Notes under the pieces: model-generated
The model's input: the letters and a program-made list of their open reading frames with translations, nothing else
Told to the model about the DNA's origin: nothing
The model's database searches: none
Shown: one piece after another, positions 62,955 to 64,000 of the stretch
How positions within the stretch are numbered: the stretch's first letter is position 1
Layout: each line of letters starts with the position of its first letter
Origin: JACKOB01 sp024234575
GTDB lineage: Bacteria > Pseudomonadota > Gammaproteobacteria > Pseudomonadales > Oleiphilaceae
NCBI GenBank assembly: GCA_051208035.1
Contig: JBPJFZ010000005.1
Span: 62,001 to 126,000, forward strand
Direction: 5' to 3'
DNA length: 64,000 nt
Made by a program: the position numbers and the translations under genes

Positions 62955-63887
62955 ATGCTGAGATTTTTACCAAACTGGATTAAAGGGTGCCTGGCCACAC
63001 TTTTAATCATCATCAATACGGTTGTGAGTTTTCCATTTATTTTCTTTTTATCTCTGCTAAAGCTGGTTGTACCGATCAAATCGTTGCAACCACTTCTTAC
63101 CGCGATCCCCATCACCTTCGCCTCACTATGGGTGACGCTTAATGGCCTGTTTATGCGCCTTTTGCATAAGATCGACTGGCATGTAGAGGGAGCAGAAAAT
63201 CTAAAGAAAAACGACTGGTACTTTGTAACTTGCAATCATCAAACCTGGGCCGATATCCCCATTCTGCAAACGCTTCTCAATGGAAAAGTTCCATTTATAA
63301 AGTTTTTTTTAAAACAGGAACTCATCTGGGTGCCATTTTTAGGGTTAGCCTGGTGGGCACTTGATTTTCCATTTATGAAGCGCTTTTCAAAAGAGTATCT
63401 GGCTAAACACCCAGAACTTAAGGGAAAGGACCTTGAAACAACCAGAAAAGCTTGTGAGAAATTTAAGTTTACCCCCATTACCGTCTTCAACTTCCTGGAA
63501 GGAACACGCTATACATCTGCGAAACACAAGAAACAAAACTCGCCTTACAAATACTTATTAAAGCCCAAAGCAGGTGGTGCGGCGTTCGTTTTAGGAGCGA
63601 TGGGTGAAAAAATGAATACCATGCTGGATGTGACTATTTATTATCCTGACGCTAAACCAAGTTTTTGGGGTTTTATTTCCGGGGACATTAAAAAAATATG
63701 TATCCACGTCAACCGGGTAGACATACCTCATCAGTATTTGGGCCGTGATTACATGGAAGATGCAGAATTTCGTGAGTCTTTCCAAGAGTGGATTGGACAG
63801 CTTTGGAAACTCAAAGATGAGCGTTTGTCGGCGATGGCGAGACAGTGTGATCATGAAAAGCAAAGTTTAAAAAGTCAATCTGTCTAA
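62955..63887 (+). CDS. YihG/PlsC-family lysophospholipid acyltransferase
   Basis: 310 residues. A hydrophobic N-terminal helix (LATLLIIINTVVSFPFIFFL) precedes the acyltransferase motifs: HQTWAD (HX4D), the KQELIWVPFLGLAWWALDF block and NFLEGTRYT. Long C-terminal basic region. The best match is to YihG-type inner-membrane acyltransferases. The ATG follows AGGAGCAGGAAGC. Confidence 0.9.
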   Translation: MLRFLPNWIKGCLATLLIIINTVVSFPFIFFLSLLKLVVPIKSLQPLLTAIPITFASLWVTLNGLFMRLLHKIDWHVEGAENLKKNDWYFVTCNHQTWADIPILQTLLNGKVPFIKFFLKQELIWVPFLGLAWWALDFPFMKRFSKEYLAKHPELKGKDLETTRKACEKFKFTPITVFNFLEGTRYTSAKHKKQNSPYKYLLKPKAGGAAFVLGAMGEKMNTMLDVTIYYPDAKPSFWGFISGDIKKICIHVNRVDIPHQYLGRDYMEDAEFRESFQEWIGQLWKLKDERLSAMARQCDHEKQSLKSQSV

Positions 63888-63938
63888 AAACCAGGTTACC
63901 GGAGTCGTAAAAACGACTCGGGCAACAACCACCAAGCT

Positions 63939-64000
63939 CTATAACACCAGTTTCTTAATTTTATCGAGATATCGGTAGAAATCCGGCCGGTCTTTAAACT
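63939..64000 (-). CDS. 3' end of an unidentified gene
   Basis: On the minus strand the frame reads FKDRPDFYRYLDKIKKLVL followed by TAG, open to the window edge (19 codons). The composition looks like a genuine helical C-terminus, but the protein cannot be identified from so short a piece. It converges on the acyltransferase gene. Confidence 0.45.
   Translation of the reverse strand, partial: FKDRPDFYRYLDKIKKLVL

Noticed and set aside
63902..63919. Terminator hairpin GAGTCGT/ACGACTC after the acyltransferase gene
   Set aside because: The stem is real, but no T-tract follows on either strand, so it was not called a terminator.
1..64000. CRISPR array, prophage or complete insertion sequence
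   Set aside because: No regularly spaced repeats, integrase, transposase or phage structural genes were seen on either strand.

Overview
The window comes from a Gram-negative gammaproteobacterium of moderate GC. Pointers are a type II secretion operon, a type IVa pilus block in the order pilA / pilBCD-coaE-yacG, sigma-54 style pilin promoters, RlmE, TrmO, YfaZ and Bax homologues, and LPS/exopolysaccharide genes. A marine or Pseudomonas/Cellvibrio-like relative fits, but the genus cannot be fixed from the sequence. No rRNA, convincing tRNA, CRISPR array, complete insertion sequence or prophage was seen.

Layout. (1) 1-4.8 kb: type II secretion genes gspE-F-G-H-I-J on the minus strand (gspJ runs off the edge), with cysC upstream. 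(2) 5.8-10.5 kb: a type I secretion operon (PrtD-like ABC exporter, HlyD-like adaptor, TolC-like channel) with no substrate gene beside it and with long C/G homopolymers inside the reading frames. (3) 10.5-18.1 kb, all minus strand: rmlBACD for dTDP-L-rhamnose, interrupted and followed by toxin-antitoxin genes (VapBC-like, MntA-HepT, and a single-chain MntA-HepT fusion), then a beta-CASP metallo-beta-lactamase nuclease. (4) 18.7-23.2 kb: a ComEA-like protein, a second beta-CASP nuclease, an AMP-phosphorylase-type enzyme and a PRPP-synthetase homologue, possibly an RNA/nucleotide salvage module. (5) 23.3-45.2 kb: a glycan island bounded by two type IV pilin genes, each with a good sigma-54 promoter match. 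It holds TfpX/Z-like accessory protein, UDP-glucose dehydrogenase, Wzx flippase, two sugar aminotransferases, an acyltransferase, two methyltransferases, at least seven cytoplasmic-type glycosyltransferases, GtrA, and two pairs of polyprenyl-phosphate sugar synthase plus GT-C membrane transferase. (6) 45.4-50.7 kb: pilB, pilC, pilD, coaE, yacG and a HIT protein. (7) 50.8-64 kb: LrgAB-like proteins, TrmO, an ArsR regulator diverging from a small membrane protein, YfaZ, a large unknown lipoprotein, RlmE, an FAD dehydrogenase, a SpoU methyltransferase, Bax-like, DUF1232, BamE-like and acyltransferase genes, and the 3' end of one more gene.

How it fits together. RmlABCD and UDP-glucose dehydrogenase supply dTDP-rhamnose and UDP-glucuronate, and the two aminotransferases and the acyltransferase probably make an N-acylated amino-deoxysugar for the Wzx-exported glycan. 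The GtrA/GT2/GT-C genes point to a second, lipid-phosphate-sugar route acting in the periplasm. One GT-C protein with TPR-like repeats lies directly downstream of pilA and may modify pilin. The most unusual points are the toxin-antitoxin genes interleaved with the rhamnose operon (including the fused MntA-HepT), the pilin-bounded glycan island, the homopolymer tracts in the type I secretion operon, and a possible folded RNA near 18.5 kb.
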